NCBI GenBank assembly: GCA_046160485.1
Contig: JBJXGV010000012.1
Coordinates: 248,001-312,000 of the forward strand
Direction of reading: 5' to 3'
DNA length: 64,000 nucleotides
Origin: JBJXGV01 sp046160485
GTDB taxonomy: Bacteria > Orphanbacterota > Orphanbacteria > JBJXGV01
Part shown: one piece after another, positions 27,669 to 36,849 of the stretch
How positions within the stretch are numbered: position 1 is the first letter of the stretch
How the letters are laid out: each line of letters starts with the position of its first letter
The notes under the pieces: generated by a model
Database searches by the model: none
What the model was told of the DNA's origin: nothing
The model's input: only the letters and a program-made list of their open reading frames with translations
Translations under genes and position numbers: made by a program

Positions 27669-30600
27669 ATGATTCACCGCCGCCTTGTCGCAGTGCTCTT
27701 CACAGCGCTCATCCTTCTACCGAGCGCGGCTTCCGCTCAACACTTCGGAAAGAACAAGCTCCGAGCGCGAACGCATTCCTGGTCCGTTCTGACCACGGAA
27801 CACTTCGACATCCATTTCTACGACAGCGAAAAGGATGCGGCGCTGAAGGCCGCGGAGATGGCGGAGGAGATCTATGGCGAACTCTCGGCCGTTCTCGGCC
27901 ATACGATCGCGAAACGCGTCCCGGTTATCCTCTACGCGACACACTCCGACTTTCAGGAGACGAACGCGCTCTCCGGCCTGATCGACGTCGGCACCGGCGG
28001 TGTCACGGAGTTTCTCCGCCGCCGCGTCATCCTCCCCTTCACCGGCTCGTTCGGTGACTTCCACCACGTGCTGAAACACGAACTCGTTCACGCGTTCCAG
28101 ATCGACATCCTCTTCGGCGGCGAAGGACGCGACCGTCTCAACCCGCTCACGTTTCGCATGCCGCTCTGGCTCATGGAAGGGATGGCCGAGCACCTCTCCG
28201 TCGAAGGGCCGGACGCGCAGACGGCAATGTGGATCTCCGACGGATGCCACACGGGAGGGCTGCCGTCGATCGAACAGATGTGGTGGGTCGCGGACATTCG
28301 CGCGTACCGGTATGGGCAGTCGCTTTGGGGCAGCATCAGCGCGGCGCGCGGCGATTCGGTGTGCGGAAACGTTCTCCGCGAAATTGTCGCGAGTCGCGAT
28401 GTGAAGGTTGGCGTCGAAAAGGCGCTCGGCCTCTCGGTCGGCGATCTTTCCGACGAATGGGTCGACGCGATGCGCTGCGAGTATCTCCCGCTCGTTGCCG
28501 AGCGCGAAGAGCCGCGCAAGTTCGCGCGCCGCGTGGCGGGCGGTTCGGCGCGCGAGCGCCTCGCGCTTTCGCCGGCGATCTCGCCGGACGGCGAACGCTT
28601 CGCATACTTCTCCGATCGCGATCTGACGATGTCGCTCTTCGTCGGTGATGTCGCTACGGGAAAAACGCGACGCCTCATCGAGGGCGAAACCTCCGGCGGA
28701 CTCGAGGAGCTGCGCACGTTCCATTCGTCGCTCGCGTGGAGCCCGGACGGCGCGTCGCTCGCATTCACAGCGAAGGGCGCGGGCGAGGAGGCGCTCTTGA
28801 TCGTCGACGCGGAGAGCGGCCGCACGACGCGGCACGTGCTCCGCGGCATCGGCGAGGTGAGAAGCCCGGCATTCTCGCCCGATGGAACCCGCATCGCCGT
28901 CATCGGCGTCTCGGGCGGCGTATCGGATCTGTATCTATTCGAACTCGAATCGCGTCGCGTCGAACGCGTCACCAACGATCACTACGCGGAGAGATCGCCG
29001 GCATTTTCGCCCGACGGACGGTGGATCGCGTTCACAACCGACGAGCCGGAGGTCAGCGGGGCGATGTTCGGCGCGGACAGACTCGCGCTCTTGGATCTCG
29101 ACTCGCGCATCACCGAACGCGTGCCGGCACTCGGATCGAAGGCTGCGTCGCCCGTGTGGGACGCGCACGGCGACAAAATCTTTTTTACCGCCGACCCGGA
29201 CGGATTCTCCGACATCTTCATCTACCGCCTCGCCGATCGATCATTCGAGCGAGCGACCCACATCCTGACCGGCATCCAGGGAATACTTCCGACATCGGCG
29301 TGCCTCTCGATCTCGGCCGACGGTGAGAAGGTGCTTTTCTCGGCGCTCGAAGACGCCGCGTACGGGATCTACCTCGCCACGAACCTCGCGGATCGAGCGG
29401 TGCCGTACAGCGTGCGCACGGCCGCGACGCCGATCGTCGCGGAGACGGCGGCCGCGTTCGCCTCGGAAGACGAAGTCCTTCTGGCTTCGAACGACATGCG
29501 ACCTGTCACGCCACGCGCGGAGCCGAGTCCATCGACGGATGCCGGCGAACGCGAGCCAAGCGAGAAAGTCAGCGGCTCCGCGCCCGCTGGAATCGAGTAC
29601 GACCCCGACATCTACGACGAGAACACGATCTACGCGAGCACGTTCGGGTTGACGCCCGAGCCGCGCGCTCCACCGCAGATTCGGCGCTATCGCCCGCGAT
29701 TCGCGCCCGAGTTCGTGCTCGGCGGCGGCGCGGTCGGCAGCGGCGGCGGCGCGGTCGGTGCGTCGCAGGTCGGCTTCTCCGATCTGCTCGGCGACCACAG
29801 AATTCGCCTCGGCCTCGGCATCTACGGATCACTCAAGAACTCCGACATCGCGGTCGCGTACGAGAACTGGACGCACACGACGGGATACGGCGTCTCGACG
29901 TTCTGGCACACGAACCGCTACCGCCGCATCGACGACCGCCTCACGATCTCCGAAGAGTCGGAACTCTACGCCGGCGCGACGTTCGAGCTCTTCCATCCCG
30001 TGTCGAAGTTCACGCGGCTCGAAGCGTCGCTTGCGCTCGGCGAAATGAACGAACTCTTTCGGACGCGCTCGTATGCGCTGACGCCGATCGAAGGAAGCGA
30101 CGAGCGGCACCGCTTCGCGAGTGTCGGCGTCGCGTACGTCAACGACACGGTCGTCTGGGGAATGACGGGCCCGGTGAAGGGGCGGCGCGTTCGCTTCTCC
30201 GCCGAGCGATCGCAAGGCGACATTCAGGTGTGGACGCTGCGCGCCGACGCACGCCGTTACTGGCGCCCCGCGCATAGCCTCACGCTTGCGTCGCGCGTCG
30301 TCGCGGGCGTTCGCGACGGCCGCCTCGCCGAAAACTGGCATCTCGGAAACACGATTCTCGTGCACGGACTTCAGTACGGCGAGTTGACCGGTACGCGAAT
30401 GGCCGTCGCCAACTTCGAGGCGCGCTTCCCCTTCATTCGCGCACTCGCGCTCAATTTTCCGGCGCCGATCACGTTTCGCGACATCGGCGGATCGCTCTTT
30501 CTCGACGCGGGCGCGGCCTGGACCGACGAGTTCACGAACGGCGGGACGAACGAACTCGCGGCGCGCTACGGAAATCTGCTCGGCGCTTACGGCGCGGGAA

Positions 30601-30713
30601 TGCGCGCGAACATCGGATTCGGTGTACTGATGCTCGACCTCGCCCAACGCACGAACTTCACGACGACCTTCGGCAAGCCCCGCCTCTATACAACGCTCGG
30701 AGTCGAATTCTAG
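27669..30713 (+). CDS. Exported zincin + PD40 propeller + outer-membrane barrel protein
   Basis: A 1014-residue protein with three modules. After a signal peptide (LVAVLFTALILLPSAASAQ), a peptidase-MA-like domain carries HELVH (His137, Glu138, His141) and a downstream Glu170 in MEGMAEH, a complete gluzincin site. Residues ~290-600 hold TolB/PD40 blades (SPAISPDG, SPDGTRIA, SPDGRWIAF). The C-terminal ~350 residues look like a BamA/TamA-type beta-barrel, ending in alternating residues and a terminal Phe (LGVEF), as outer-membrane proteins do. It is expected in the outer membrane with the protease and propeller in the periplasm or outside. The start is supported by GGGAG; an upstream in-frame ATG at 27630 has no such site. 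Confidence 0.82.
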   Translation: MIHRRLVAVLFTALILLPSAASAQHFGKNKLRARTHSWSVLTTEHFDIHFYDSEKDAALKAAEMAEEIYGELSAVLGHTIAKRVPVILYATHSDFQETNALSGLIDVGTGGVTEFLRRRVILPFTGSFGDFHHVLKHELVHAFQIDILFGGEGRDRLNPLTFRMPLWLMEGMAEHLSVEGPDAQTAMWISDGCHTGGLPSIEQMWWVADIRAYRYGQSLWGSISAARGDSVCGNVLREIVASRDVKVGVEKALGLSVGDLSDEWVDAMRCEYLPLVAEREEPRKFARRVAGGSARERLALSPAISPDGERFAYFSDRDLTMSLFVGDVATGKTRRLIEGETSGGLEELRTFHSSLAWSPDGASLAFTAKGAGEEALLIVDAESGRTTRHVLRGIGEVRSPAFSPDGTRIAVIGVSGGVSDLYLFELESRRVERVTNDHYAERSPAFSPDGRWIAFTTDEPEVSGAMFGADRLALLDLDSRITERVPALGSKAASPVWDAHGDKIFFTADPDGFSDIFIYRLADRSFERATHILTGIQGILPTSACLSISADGEKVLFSALEDAAYGIYLATNLADRAVPYSVRTAATPIVAETAAAFASEDEVLLASNDMRPVTPRAEPSPSTDAGEREPSEKVSGSAPAGIEYDPDIYDENTIYASTFGLTPEPRAPPQIRRYRPRFAPEFVLGGGAVGSGGGAVGASQVGFSDLLGDHRIRLGLGIYGSLKNSDIAVAYENWTHTTGYGVSTFWHTNRYRRIDDRLTISEESELYAGATFELFHPVSKFTRLEASLALGEMNELFRTRSYALTPIEGSDERHRFASVGVAYVNDTVVWGMTGPVKGRRVRFSAERSQGDIQVWTLRADARRYWRPAHSLTLASRVVAGVRDGRLAENWHLGNTILVHGLQYGELTGTRMAVANFEARFPFIRALALNFPAPITFRDIGGSLFLDAGAAWTDEFTNGGTNELAARYGNLLGAYGAGMRANIGFGVLMLDLAQRTNFTTTFGKPRLYTTLGVEF

Positions 30714-30774
30714 CCGCCGATTCTTTCCGCTTGTGAATCGATGCGTCGGCCTCTATTCTCCTCGCGTCCACACT

Positions 30775-32028
30775 ATGAATAGACCATCACCCCGCCGCCC
30801 TCCGCGAAATCGGCCACCAGGCAATCGTCCCGGATCGAGACGTCATCGCTCCGGCGGCCATAAGCCGCACCGCGATCATTCCCGCGGACCGGCTGAGGCC
30901 GGGCCGGAGATTTCCCTCGAGGCGATCGATCTCAACGATTGGATTCTCGAGGTCGGCGACAAAGGCGGAGGCTTCCTCAGAAGCAAGAAGAACAACTTGC
31001 TGCCGTCGCGCAGCGATATCGTCGTTCCCGCGCCGCTCATCTCTCGATACCGGCTGCGTTCGGGCGTGCGTCTGGCCGGACCGATTCAACCTGGCGACGG
31101 CCGCGGCCCCGCGCGCATGAAAGAGATCGAGAAGGTCAACGGCCTCGCCGCCGAAGACTACTCGAAGATTCAACCGCTCGAACGGCAAGTGCCCGTCGAT
31201 CCGACGGAGGTGCTGCGCTTCTCGACGAACGCCGAGGATCTCTCATCGCGCATCGTCGACCTCTTCACGCCGATCGGGAAAGGGCAGCGCGCAATGATCG
31301 TCTCGCCGCCGCGCTCCGGAAAAACGATGCTGCTTCAGGCGCTCGCGAAGGGGCTCGCCGCCAATCATCCCGACGTAAGAATTAAAGTCCTGCTCGTCGA
31401 CGAACGGCCCGAAGAGGTCACCGAGATGCGCCGCAGCGTCCGCGGCGAGGTCTTCGCGTCGTCGAACGACATGGAAGCCGATTCGCACATACGCATTTCG
31501 GACCTTGTGCTCGAGGAAGCGCGCCGCGAGGTCGAGATGGGCGCGGACGTGGTGATTTTCCTCGACTCGCTCACGAGGCTCGGCCGCGCGCACAACCGCG
31601 AGACGCGGACCTCGGGGCGCACACTCTCGGGCGGGCTCGACGCGCGTGCCCTCGAGGAGCCGAAGCGCATCTTCGGCGCGGCGCGCAACATCGAAGGGGG
31701 CGGAAGCCTCACGATCATCGCGACCGCGCTCATCGAAACCGGCTCGCGCATGGACGAAGTCATATTCGAAGAGTTCAAGGGGACGGGCAACATGGAGCTC
31801 GTTCTCGATCGCAAGCTTGCCGACAGGCGCATCTGGCCGGCAATCGATCTGACGAAATCGGGGACGCGCAAGGAAGAGAAGCTGCTGCCGCCCGCCGACC
31901 TGAAGAAAATCTTCGCGCTGCGCCGTGTTCTCGCCGACCTCGATCCTCTCCAGGCGATGCAGAAGCTCACCGAGCAGATCGCTCGGCACGAGTCGAACGC
32001 GAAGTTTCTCGCCAGCATCCCCGTCTAG
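30775..32028 (+). CDS. rho: Transcription termination factor Rho
   Basis: The RecA-like motor domain is fully conserved: Walker A PPRSGKT (Lys183), Walker B VVIFLDSLTRL, the Q-loop region SGGLDARAL and the EEFKGTGNMEL segment. The N-terminus is unusual. The standard helix bundle is missing and replaced by ~45 residues rich in Arg, Pro, His and Gly. The cold-shock RNA-binding domain has KGGGFLR where most Rhos have DGFGFLR, losing one aromatic RNA contact. The ATG at 30775 is likely, with a GTG at 30733 as alternative; no clear ribosome binding site is seen for either. It converges with the next gene at a 24-base gap. Confidence 0.95.
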   Translation: MNRPSPRRPPRNRPPGNRPGSRRHRSGGHKPHRDHSRGPAEAGPEISLEAIDLNDWILEVGDKGGGFLRSKKNNLLPSRSDIVVPAPLISRYRLRSGVRLAGPIQPGDGRGPARMKEIEKVNGLAAEDYSKIQPLERQVPVDPTEVLRFSTNAEDLSSRIVDLFTPIGKGQRAMIVSPPRSGKTMLLQALAKGLAANHPDVRIKVLLVDERPEEVTEMRRSVRGEVFASSNDMEADSHIRISDLVLEEARREVEMGADVVIFLDSLTRLGRAHNRETRTSGRTLSGGLDARALEEPKRIFGAARNIEGGGSLTIIATALIETGSRMDEVIFEEFKGTGNMELVLDRKLADRRIWPAIDLTKSGTRKEEKLLPPADLKKIFALRRVLADLDPLQAMQKLTEQIARHESNAKFLASIPV

Positions 32029-32052
32029 GAACGGCTCTCGCGCGCCGCGCCG

Positions 32053-33549
32053 CTATCCCGCCGGTGCGGGCCGCAGAACCACGTACTTGTAGCGCCGCGG
32101 AATCTCGATGACGCGTTCGGGCCGGTAGGCCTCGCCGATCGCCGCGCGCACCGCAGGCGAAACGAAGTTGTACGAGAGGATGATCGCGGCGAACTCGCGA
32201 CGGCGAATTTTCGCTGCGAGAGGCGCCGAGTCGTAGAGCCCCTGCTCCTCGAGATACGAGAGCTGAAGCGGCGCCGCCCAAACGGTCTTCCCGGCGCGCA
32301 CGAGGAACCCGGCATCCTCGATCAGGATTTCGCCTTGGGTCTGTCGCACGAGTCCCATCACGTCGTTGCCGGCGCGACGATCGTCGTCGCCCGGTGTGCG
32401 CCCCATCGCAGGGAACGGATTCATGCGAAGCTCGAGTGTGCGCGAGAACGGGACGGTCGCGAAGAGGATCGGACCCGCGCACGCCGCGACCCACAAGACC
32501 CGCCGAGCGACGCCCTCGCTACGCGCTATCGCGACTCCCGCGAGAACGGACGCCGCCGCCACCGCCTGCAAGAAATAGTTCGCGCTCGAGCCGACCTTCC
32601 CGACGAGGAGTGCGAGCACACACGCGGCGGCGAAGTAGCAACCGAGTAGGCGCCGGCACGCACCGCCGGGCACGAGAACGAAGAACGCCGCTGCGATCAC
32701 GAAGAGCGGCGCGTGCGGCGTCACGAAGTCGAGCAAGAGGCTCGTGATTTCGCCCCACCGAAACGCGTTCGCGTTGTACGCAATCGTGTGCCGGAGAAAT
32801 TCCCCCGACGTGAGCGCGTTGAGAAGAAACGCCACGAGCGCGGCTCCGGCGGCGAGGCAGCCTGCGGCGATTGCCGAGATTCGCGCTCGGCGGCCGAGTA
32901 CGCAGGCCGCGATCAGCGCGGCGGGAGCGGCGAGCGCGGTCGGGCGCGTGAAGACCGCGAGAATCGCAAGCACGATGCCGCGCGCAAGGGCACGACGCAC
33001 CGAGCCCGCATCCGCCTCGTTCGCGAGCACGACGGCGGCGAACGCGTCGAGCGCCGCCAGCTCGAGAGCGAGCGCCAGCATGTCGACGCGCGCGTAGGGG
33101 CTCCAGTAGTAGACGACGACGTCCGCGAGGAAGAAAAGAGGCGCGAACACCGCCGCGCGGGCTCCGCCGAGGACCGCTCCGGCATCCGGGGCAGCGCCGC
33201 GGCGCGCGAGCCGCCAAATGAAGTACGCGCATCCGGCGGTCGCGAGAATCGAAATGAGCCGCCCCGCGAAGAACCCCGTGCCGAACGGAATCATCGCGAG
33301 CGCCGTGACGAGCGGATAAACGGGCGGGTAGTTAGCGACAACGCCGAGCGTGGCGCCGACCGGCGTATAGGGGCTCTTCCCCGCCTTCAGCATCGCGGCG
33401 TCGCGAAGAACGAAGCCCTCGCCGTAGATGAGGTCATGGGGGAAGAACAGAATCGAGAGGTCGTGAATCGCGAGGAAGAACACGCCGGCAAGCAGGATGA
33501 GAAACGCCGCGGTCTCGATCGGATCGCGCGATACCTTCGCTGCCGTCAT
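32053..33549 (-). CDS. GT-C-type polytopic membrane glycosyltransferase
   Basis: A 498-residue membrane protein with about ten spans. The first loop has YGEGFVLRDAAMLKAGKSPY and the following motif NYPPVYPLV, which is common in bacterial GT39/GT87-like proteins of unknown specificity. A soluble C-terminal part of ~120 residues (ILIEDAGFLVRAGK) is probably periplasmic. It is monocistronic, divergent from the HDOD gene and convergent with rho. Glycosyltransferase function is inferred from topology and motif only. Confidence 0.72.
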   Translation of the reverse strand: MTAAKVSRDPIETAAFLILLAGVFFLAIHDLSILFFPHDLIYGEGFVLRDAAMLKAGKSPYTPVGATLGVVANYPPVYPLVTALAMIPFGTGFFAGRLISILATAGCAYFIWRLARRGAAPDAGAVLGGARAAVFAPLFFLADVVVYYWSPYARVDMLALALELAALDAFAAVVLANEADAGSVRRALARGIVLAILAVFTRPTALAAPAALIAACVLGRRARISAIAAGCLAAGAALVAFLLNALTSGEFLRHTIAYNANAFRWGEITSLLLDFVTPHAPLFVIAAAFFVLVPGGACRRLLGCYFAAACVLALLVGKVGSSANYFLQAVAAASVLAGVAIARSEGVARRVLWVAACAGPILFATVPFSRTLELRMNPFPAMGRTPGDDDRRAGNDVMGLVRQTQGEILIEDAGFLVRAGKTVWAAPLQLSYLEEQGLYDSAPLAAKIRRREFAAIILSYNFVSPAVRAAIGEAYRPERVIEIPRRYKYVVLRPAPAG

Positions 33550-33698
33550 GCCGCGCGACTCTAGCAGCGCCGCGAGGGTGTGTAAACGCGCCAGAGGCGC
33601 CTCAAGCGCGGGCGCGCCGGCGCCGATAATCGATGGGACGCACTGAACCGCCGGCGCTGCGCCGGCGCACGATGAACGACGTTCCCAGCGGAGGTTTT

Positions 33699-34634
33699 AT
33701 GGAACGCAAGCCAGCGGAACGATTGGCGGACATGATCGACACACTCAAGCCGCTTCCCCAGGTCGCGACGCTTGTTATCGAGAAGTGCAACGACCCGAAG
33801 GCCGGCGTGCGTGAAATCGCCGACTGCCTGCGGAACGACCCGGCATTCACCGCGAAGATCCTCTCCGTCTCGAACTCGGTGTTCTATCGCGGCGAGAAGG
33901 AGATCAAGACGGCGCGTGACGCCGTCGCGCGCATCGGATTGAAAGCATTGCGGCACGTCGTCTATTCGACCGCGGTCTACAATCTCTTTTCGAAGAACGA
34001 ACGCGCGACGGGCTTCGACCGCGAGGCGTTCTGGCTCCATTCGCTTTCGGTCGGCGTCTCCTCCAAGCTGCTCGCTCGCAGATTCGAGTGCCCCGAGGAT
34101 GAGACCTTTACCGCGGGTCTGCTTCACGACATCGGGAAGATCATCATCGATCAAGCCTCGACGGAACGCGCCGCGAACGGAAAGGCGACGAAGCTCGAGT
34201 CGGCGATCATCAACGATTGCGAGGCGCTCATCGACGGGTTCGATCCCGCAGAGGTCGGCTACCGCGCCGCGAAGAAGTGGAATCTGCCCGGATCGATTCA
34301 AAAGGCCGTCGCGTACATCCGCATCGAGGACCTCGACTTCATCGAGAACACCGAAGAGCAGATGCTCGTGCGCGTCGTGCAGTCGGCGAACGCGTTCTGC
34401 GAAGACCTCGCGAGCCTGCGGCACAATCCGCATCTCGAATTCCTCGAAGCGTACGCCGAGCGATTCGGAATGACGCCCGAGGAGATCACGGCGTTCATCG
34501 AAGAAGTGCGCACGGAGGTTTCCGAAGTCGCGACGCTCTTCGAGCTGAAGGACGCGGAGGTCCACCGCTACTTCGACGCGCTCGCGATCGCCCAGAAAGA
34601 AATGGAGAAGACGAACCTCGAGGCGGCATCTTAG
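33699..34634 (+). CDS. HDOD domain signalling protein
   Basis: A 311-residue protein that is essentially one HDOD domain. LPQVATLVIE opens it, then AKILSVSNSVFY, then a degenerate HD region (HSLSVGVSSKLLA and LLHDIGKIIID). HDOD proteins are usually non-catalytic adaptors in cyclic-nucleotide, motility or stress signalling. The ATG at 33699 is chosen for the GGAGG six bases before it, over ATG codons at 33633 and 33672. Its 3' end overlaps that of the convergent HAD gene by four bases. Confidence 0.88.
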   Translation: MERKPAERLADMIDTLKPLPQVATLVIEKCNDPKAGVREIADCLRNDPAFTAKILSVSNSVFYRGEKEIKTARDAVARIGLKALRHVVYSTAVYNLFSKNERATGFDREAFWLHSLSVGVSSKLLARRFECPEDETFTAGLLHDIGKIIIDQASTERAANGKATKLESAIINDCEALIDGFDPAEVGYRAAKKWNLPGSIQKAVAYIRIEDLDFIENTEEQMLVRVVQSANAFCEDLASLRHNPHLEFLEAYAERFGMTPEEITAFIEEVRTEVSEVATLFELKDAEVHRYFDALAIAQKEMEKTNLEAAS

Positions 34635-35434
34635 CGCCGCTCGAGAATCGCTTCGACCGCCTCGACGATCGACGGGAAGACCCCGTCGGGCGGCATCGCG
34701 GAATCGCCCGCGCGGAACTTCCCCGAGAGCACAAGCGCGCCGCGCATTCCCACGGACTGGGCGGCCGCGACGTCGCTGTCGGGATCGTCCCCGATCATCA
34801 CGACATCCTCGGCGGGCATCTGAAGCGACCGGAGCGCCGCCTCGAAGAACCGCGGCGAAGGTTTCCCCGCCACGTCGGCCACAGCGCCCGTCGCGAACTC
34901 GATCGCGGCGACGTACGGCCCCGCGTCCATCACGAGCCCGGACGCGCGCCGCCAATTGCGCGACTTGCAGAGCGCGACAAGACGCGCGCCGCCCAACACC
35001 TGGTTCATCGCGCGATTCAAGAGCGCCGGTGTCCACGCGTCCCCAAGATCTCCGACGACGACGGCTTCGGGCGATTCGTCCGAGAGTTCGAATTGCGAAA
35101 AATCCGAGAGCGCGTCCGCGGTCACGAGCGCGGCGATACGGCGCACGCCGCTCGCCTCGAGCATCGCCGCGGCGGCGACCGGCGCCGAGAGGATCGTATC
35201 CTCGCGCGCGGGGAATCCGAACCCGGCAAGCTTTTTCGCGAGCGACGCACGGCTGCGTGACGTCGTATTCGTGACGTAACGAAACGGTGTCCCGCTTGCC
35301 GCGAGGTGCTCGACCGCCTCGACCGCGCCGCGAATCACCGCGCCTTCGACGTAGAGCACGCCGTCGAGGTCGAGACAGACGCCGCGCACACCGCGAATGC
35401 CGCCGCCGGATTTCGCGCCTTGCATTTCGGTCAC
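34631..35434 (-). CDS. HAD-superfamily IIA hydrolase (NagD/phosphoglycolate-phosphatase-like)
   Basis: A 267-residue class IIA HAD phosphatase. Motif I is DLDGVLY, motif II lies in YVTNTTSRS, and the Lys/Asp end motifs are KPSPRFFEAAL and IGDDPDSDVAAA. The C2 cap between motifs II and III is of normal size. It probably dephosphorylates a small metabolite such as a nucleotide or phosphoglycolate; the substrate is not deducible. The start is GTG at 35434 or ATG at 35425. The gene is divergent from the pcm-like gene with an 18-base gap. Confidence 0.88.
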   Translation of the reverse strand: MTEMQGAKSGGGIRGVRGVCLDLDGVLYVEGAVIRGAVEAVEHLAASGTPFRYVTNTTSRSRASLAKKLAGFGFPAREDTILSAPVAAAAMLEASGVRRIAALVTADALSDFSQFELSDESPEAVVVGDLGDAWTPALLNRAMNQVLGGARLVALCKSRNWRRASGLVMDAGPYVAAIEFATGAVADVAGKPSPRFFEAALRSLQMPAEDVVMIGDDPDSDVAAAQSVGMRGALVLSGKFRAGDSAMPPDGVFPSIVEAVEAILERR

Positions 35435-35452
35435 TCGAATCTAAACTGGCTG

Positions 35453-36211
35453 ATGATGATCAATCTCCGATCACTCGCGCTCTCGTCGTTCTCGCTCTTC
35501 GCGCTTCCTCTCGTCGCGACCCTCGGCTGCCGCGACGGCGGCGACAGCGCGGAATCGTCGCCGCGCGACGACGCGCGCTGGACAACGCTGCGTGCGCGGA
35601 TGGTACGCGACCAAGTCGAAGCGCGCGGCGTGCGCGATGTCAAAACACTCGCCGCGCTCGCCGCAGTCCCGCGCCATCTTTTCGTGCCGGACGCCCAGCG
35701 AAGCCAAGCCTACGACGACCACCCGCTCCCGATCGGCGGCGGACAAACCATCTCGCAGCCCTTCATCGTTGGATACATGACCGAGGCGCTCGCGCTTCGT
35801 GGCGGCGAAATCGTTCTCGAAATCGGCACCGGCTCCGGCTATCAAGCCGCGATTCTCGCGGAGATCGCCTCGCGCGTCTATTCGATTGAGATCGTTCCGG
35901 AACTCGCGGCGAGCGCCGCGGCGACGCTCGCAAGTCTGGGCTACGCGAACGTGACGGTCCGCTCGGGCGACGGTTATCGCGGCTGGCCGGACGCGGCGCC
36001 GTTCGACGCGATCATCGTCACCGCCGCGCCCGATCACGTCCCGAGTGCGCTTATCGATCAGCTCAAACCGGGCGGACGCCTCGTCATCCCCGTAGGAGAT
36101 GCCGCGCAAGAATTGCGTGTGCTCACCAAACGCGGTGACGGCTCGGTCACGGAAGCTCGGAAGATCCCCGTCCGTTTCGTTCCGATGACGGGAGAGGCGC
36201 AGAGGCAGTGA
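35453..36211 (+). CDS. pcm: Protein-L-isoaspartate O-methyltransferase, predicted lipoprotein
   Basis: The catalytic domain is clear: LPIGGGQTISQPFIVGYM (PCMT signature), the SAM-binding LEIGTGSGYQAA, and the later DAIIVTAAP. It methylates isoaspartyl residues for protein repair. Unlike the usual cytosolic enzyme, it begins with a hydrophobic leader and lipobox-like LVATLGC (Cys26 from the first of two adjacent Met codons), so export as a lipoprotein is predicted. The stop overlaps the GTG of the Nudix gene (GTGA), and the Nudix stop overlaps the ATG of rlmE, giving a translationally coupled three-gene operon. Confidence 0.88.
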   Translation: MMINLRSLALSSFSLFALPLVATLGCRDGGDSAESSPRDDARWTTLRARMVRDQVEARGVRDVKTLAALAAVPRHLFVPDAQRSQAYDDHPLPIGGGQTISQPFIVGYMTEALALRGGEIVLEIGTGSGYQAAILAEIASRVYSIEIVPELAASAAATLASLGYANVTVRSGDGYRGWPDAAPFDAIIVTAAPDHVPSALIDQLKPGGRLVIPVGDAAQELRVLTKRGDGSVTEARKIPVRFVPMTGEAQRQ

Positions 36212-36849
36212 GCGCGGAAATCGCCCGGCTGCGCGGTCACCTCGCCGATCGCAACACGTGCGTCATCGCGCCCGACGATCGCGGCCACGCGTCCGTCGCC
36301 GCGGTCTTGCGGTCGCGTGATTCGAATCTGGATCTCTTGTTCGTGCTCCGCGCGCGCAATGACGGCGACCCGTGGTCGGGAGACATCGGCTTCCCGGGCG
36401 GGCGCGTCGAATCGCACGACGCGTCGGCGCGCGCGGCGGCCGAGCGCGAAACGCGCGAAGAGATCGGAATCGATCTTGCGCGTGCGGACTACGTCGGCCG
36501 CCTCGACGATGTCCGCGGCACGTCGCGATCGATTCTCGTCTCCGCGTTCGTCTATCACCTCGGCGCGGACGGCAACTCTGGCTTCACGCTGAATCCGGAG
36601 ATTGCCGAAGCATTCTGGATTCCCGCGACCGTCTTGCTCGATCCGTCGCGACACACGTCGCGACGTTACGCGCGCGCGGGGAGCGAGATTTCGCTTCCCG
36701 CGATTCGCCTCGTCGAGCCGCACCATCCTCTCCTTTGGGGTCTGACATACCGATTTGTCGAGCAGCTCTATCGAATGCTCGGGTACGCGCTCCCCGCGCC
36801 TCACGTTCTCGGTGCGCCGCCCGCGCCGCGCGCGGTGTCGCAGCCATGA
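36208..36849 (+). CDS. Nudix hydrolase, CoA pyrophosphatase type
   Basis: A 213-residue Nudix protein. The CoA-type signature LLFVLRARNDGDPWSGDIGFPGG precedes the Nudix box, which ends in the helix RETREEIGID. This arrangement is that of NudL/UPF0035 CoA pyrophosphatases, which cleave CoA or acyl-CoA to phosphopantetheine and 3',5'-ADP. The GTG start overlaps the pcm stop by the GTGA arrangement, and its own TGA overlaps the rlmE ATG. The last ~15 residues are Pro/Ala rich. Confidence 0.88.
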   Translation: MSAEIARLRGHLADRNTCVIAPDDRGHASVAAVLRSRDSNLDLLFVLRARNDGDPWSGDIGFPGGRVESHDASARAAAERETREEIGIDLARADYVGRLDDVRGTSRSILVSAFVYHLGADGNSGFTLNPEIAEAFWIPATVLLDPSRHTSRRYARAGSEISLPAIRLVEPHHPLLWGLTYRFVEQLYRMLGYALPAPHVLGAPPAPRAVSQP

